A stretch of 13,797 nucleotides of DNA from Chytridium lagenaria. Lineage: Eukaryota > Chytridiomycota > Chytridiomycetes > Chytridiales > Chytridiaceae. This document shows, one piece after another, positions 12,774-13,797 of this stretch (within the stretch, counting starts at the first letter, position 1; each line of letters begins with the position of its first letter). The stretch is taken from NCBI GenBank assembly GCA_025449115.1, contig JAHLKC010000326.1:1-13797 (forward strand). Direction: 5' to 3'. The translations under genes were made by a program, and so were the position numbers. The notes under the pieces were generated by a model. That model searched no databases. It was not told where the DNA came from and saw nothing but the letters and a program-made list of their open reading frames with translations.

Positions 12774-13364
12774 TGTGTCAGAGTGGGAACGTTAGTGTAA
12801 GTGAGGAGAGGAATAAAAGAGTAGTGAAAATCTTGGATTGAACAAGAAAGTCACCTGGCCGTATTTATAGGCAACAGTGTGCTGTTTGTGCTTAAACAGG
12901 AAGTCTCGTTGAAAGGGGGAACTGTGCAAGTTCTTTCCTTCTAAGGTTATTTTATCTCCTTCGCGTTGAAGGGAATATCACCCTTTAAGTGACAAATTAA
13001 TTTACGGTCAAAATAATGTTTGTGTAACCAGAAATTTCTGATTTTTGCTAAGTTCTTTTAACTATGACTTTCATGCAGATAATATGATTTCCTCACTTAC
13101 ACTAACATACCCTTGCAAAACTACAACCCTTAGTTCGGTGGATATCACCGAGGTTGATGATTATTTTGCAACGATAGTTAGTGTAAGTTGGGCCCAAATC
13201 ATAATATGTGATGTAGTTAAGTAGCAGAGATGATTAGCGTGTCTTTAGAAAACTTACGCCAAATGGCGTGAAAATTTTCATCTAACCAAATCAATAAACA
13301 TTTAAACATGACGACTTAAGTAAAGCAGTTTATTAAATTGGTTGCGTATGAACAGGATTTAACA
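12774..13364 (-). repeat. 3' LTR of element C (591 bp)
   Basis: TGT...ACA bounded and collinear with 2803-3390, with 10 substitutions and 3 one-base insertions by my count. It contains TATAAATA (minus strand, 12862-12869) and the stepped hairpin at 13095-13188. A perfect 16-bp inverted repeat pairs 12791-12806 with 13091-13106. Confidence 0.9.
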
Positions 13365-13371
13365 CTCCCCG
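13365..13371 (-). promoter_or_regulatory. Polypurine tract of element C
   Basis: On the minus strand GCGGGGAG abuts the LTR, one G shorter than in element A. Confidence 0.7.
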
Positions 13372-13797
13372 CAATTTAAGAAAAACTGCGGCTCTATTAA
13401 AGTTCGGCTTGTCGGAACAAACCCATGCTTTTACAATGTCTAGCGTGTGTTGACGCGTTGAGCGGCTTTGTGAAAAGATCCGCGATCATGTTTTCTGACC
13501 AACAGTACCAGAGTTCAATTCGCTTTTTCGTCGATTGGCTGGTTAATGTAGCGGTGTTTAACGTTGATGTGTTTAACACGGTGGTGATGAAGCGGGTTTT
13601 TCGCGATGTCTATGGTAGAATCGTTATCTTGATAAATCACGGACACACCGGGATGTGTCAGACGAGATTCTGTCATCAAGTTTTGATACCAAATCATTTC
13701 GCGTGTAGCTTCGTTTAAAGCGATAAGTTCAGCTTCACTCGAGGATTGAGCTACAACTGTTTGCTTTTTGGATTGCCAGGAGATGGCGGCTCCACCG
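13372..13797 (-). pseudogene. Element C: RNase H C-terminal half, partial
   Basis: The frame at 13515-13697 reads VSVIYQDNDSTIDIAKNPLH and RVKHINVKHRYIN, with the RNase H Asp in YQDN and the KHI motif. Near 13525, in a T-run that is one base longer than in element A, it shifts to a frame reading LWYCWSENMIADLFTKPLNA, the conserved Copia RNase H C-terminus. The last bases before the window edge match the AISWQSKKQTVVAQSSSEAE region of element A. It is broken by the shift and cut by the window edge. Confidence 0.8.

Larger units (their letters stand above)
12774..13797 (-). mobile_element. Element C: second copy of the element A family, 3' end only
   Basis: The 1,024 bp match 2803-3826 (also 1,024 bp) at about 98%: an LTR, a polypurine tract and RNase H, cut by the right edge. 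Because its interior lies to the right, this LTR is C's 3' LTR, and the sequence left of it is the insertion target, namely element A's gag-protease border. The flank 12769-12773 is TGGAA. A tandem arrangement sharing one LTR with A is a less likely alternative. Confidence 0.82.

Noticed and set aside
12774..13364. This LTR as the 5' LTR of element A
   Set aside because: Its polypurine tract and RNase H lie on its right side, and no PBS or gag lies on its left; it is a 3' LTR of another copy. A shared-LTR tandem is kept only as an alternative.

Overview
The window looks like nuclear DNA of a eukaryote. The tRNA genes carry eukaryotic A34 anticodons (AGC, AGT, AAT, AAC) and no encoded CCA, one has an intron at the canonical site after nucleotide 37, and the rest is mostly LTR retrotransposon. 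No bacterial operon structure is present. I cannot name the species; a protist or alga with a Copia-rich genome fits, but that is inference.

Layout. (1) 1-586, minus strand: the N-terminal part of a decayed PIF/Harbinger-type transposase that runs off the left edge. (2) 732-1502, minus strand: nine tRNA genes packed with 8-20 bp spacers, in transcription order Phe-Asn-Val-Ile-Lys-Asp(intron)-Ala-Thr-Gly. The cluster contains no Pol III T-run terminator until just after tRNA-Gly. (3) 1503-2802: about 1.3 kb without a convincing gene, holding two perfect hairpins and one TATA-like box. (4) 2803-13797: a nest of Ty1/Copia elements, all read on the minus strand.

The nest. Outer element A has its 3' LTR at 2803-3390 and its protease-integrase-RT-RNase H region running right to left from 12773 to 3399. 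It is split by element B (4327-9759), which has two 194-bp LTRs, a TTTAG target duplication, a polypurine tract, a primer binding site, and gag, protease, integrase, RT and RNase H. Element C (from 12774 off the right edge) belongs to A's family and appears to have inserted just upstream of A's protease. Coding regions of A and B are broken by single-base frameshifts, several in homopolymers, although B's LTRs are nearly identical. That points to recent decay or to sequencing indels.

Most interesting. Element B's Gag carries an RRM RNA-binding domain where a CCHC zinc knuckle is expected. Its primer binding site is complementary to nucleotides 27-40 of tRNA-Lys(CTT), the anticodon arm, which implies priming by a 5' half-tRNA as in Drosophila copia and Ty5. 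A gene for that tRNA lies in the same window at 1075-1147. The nine-gene tRNA array looks like a single polycistronic Pol III unit.
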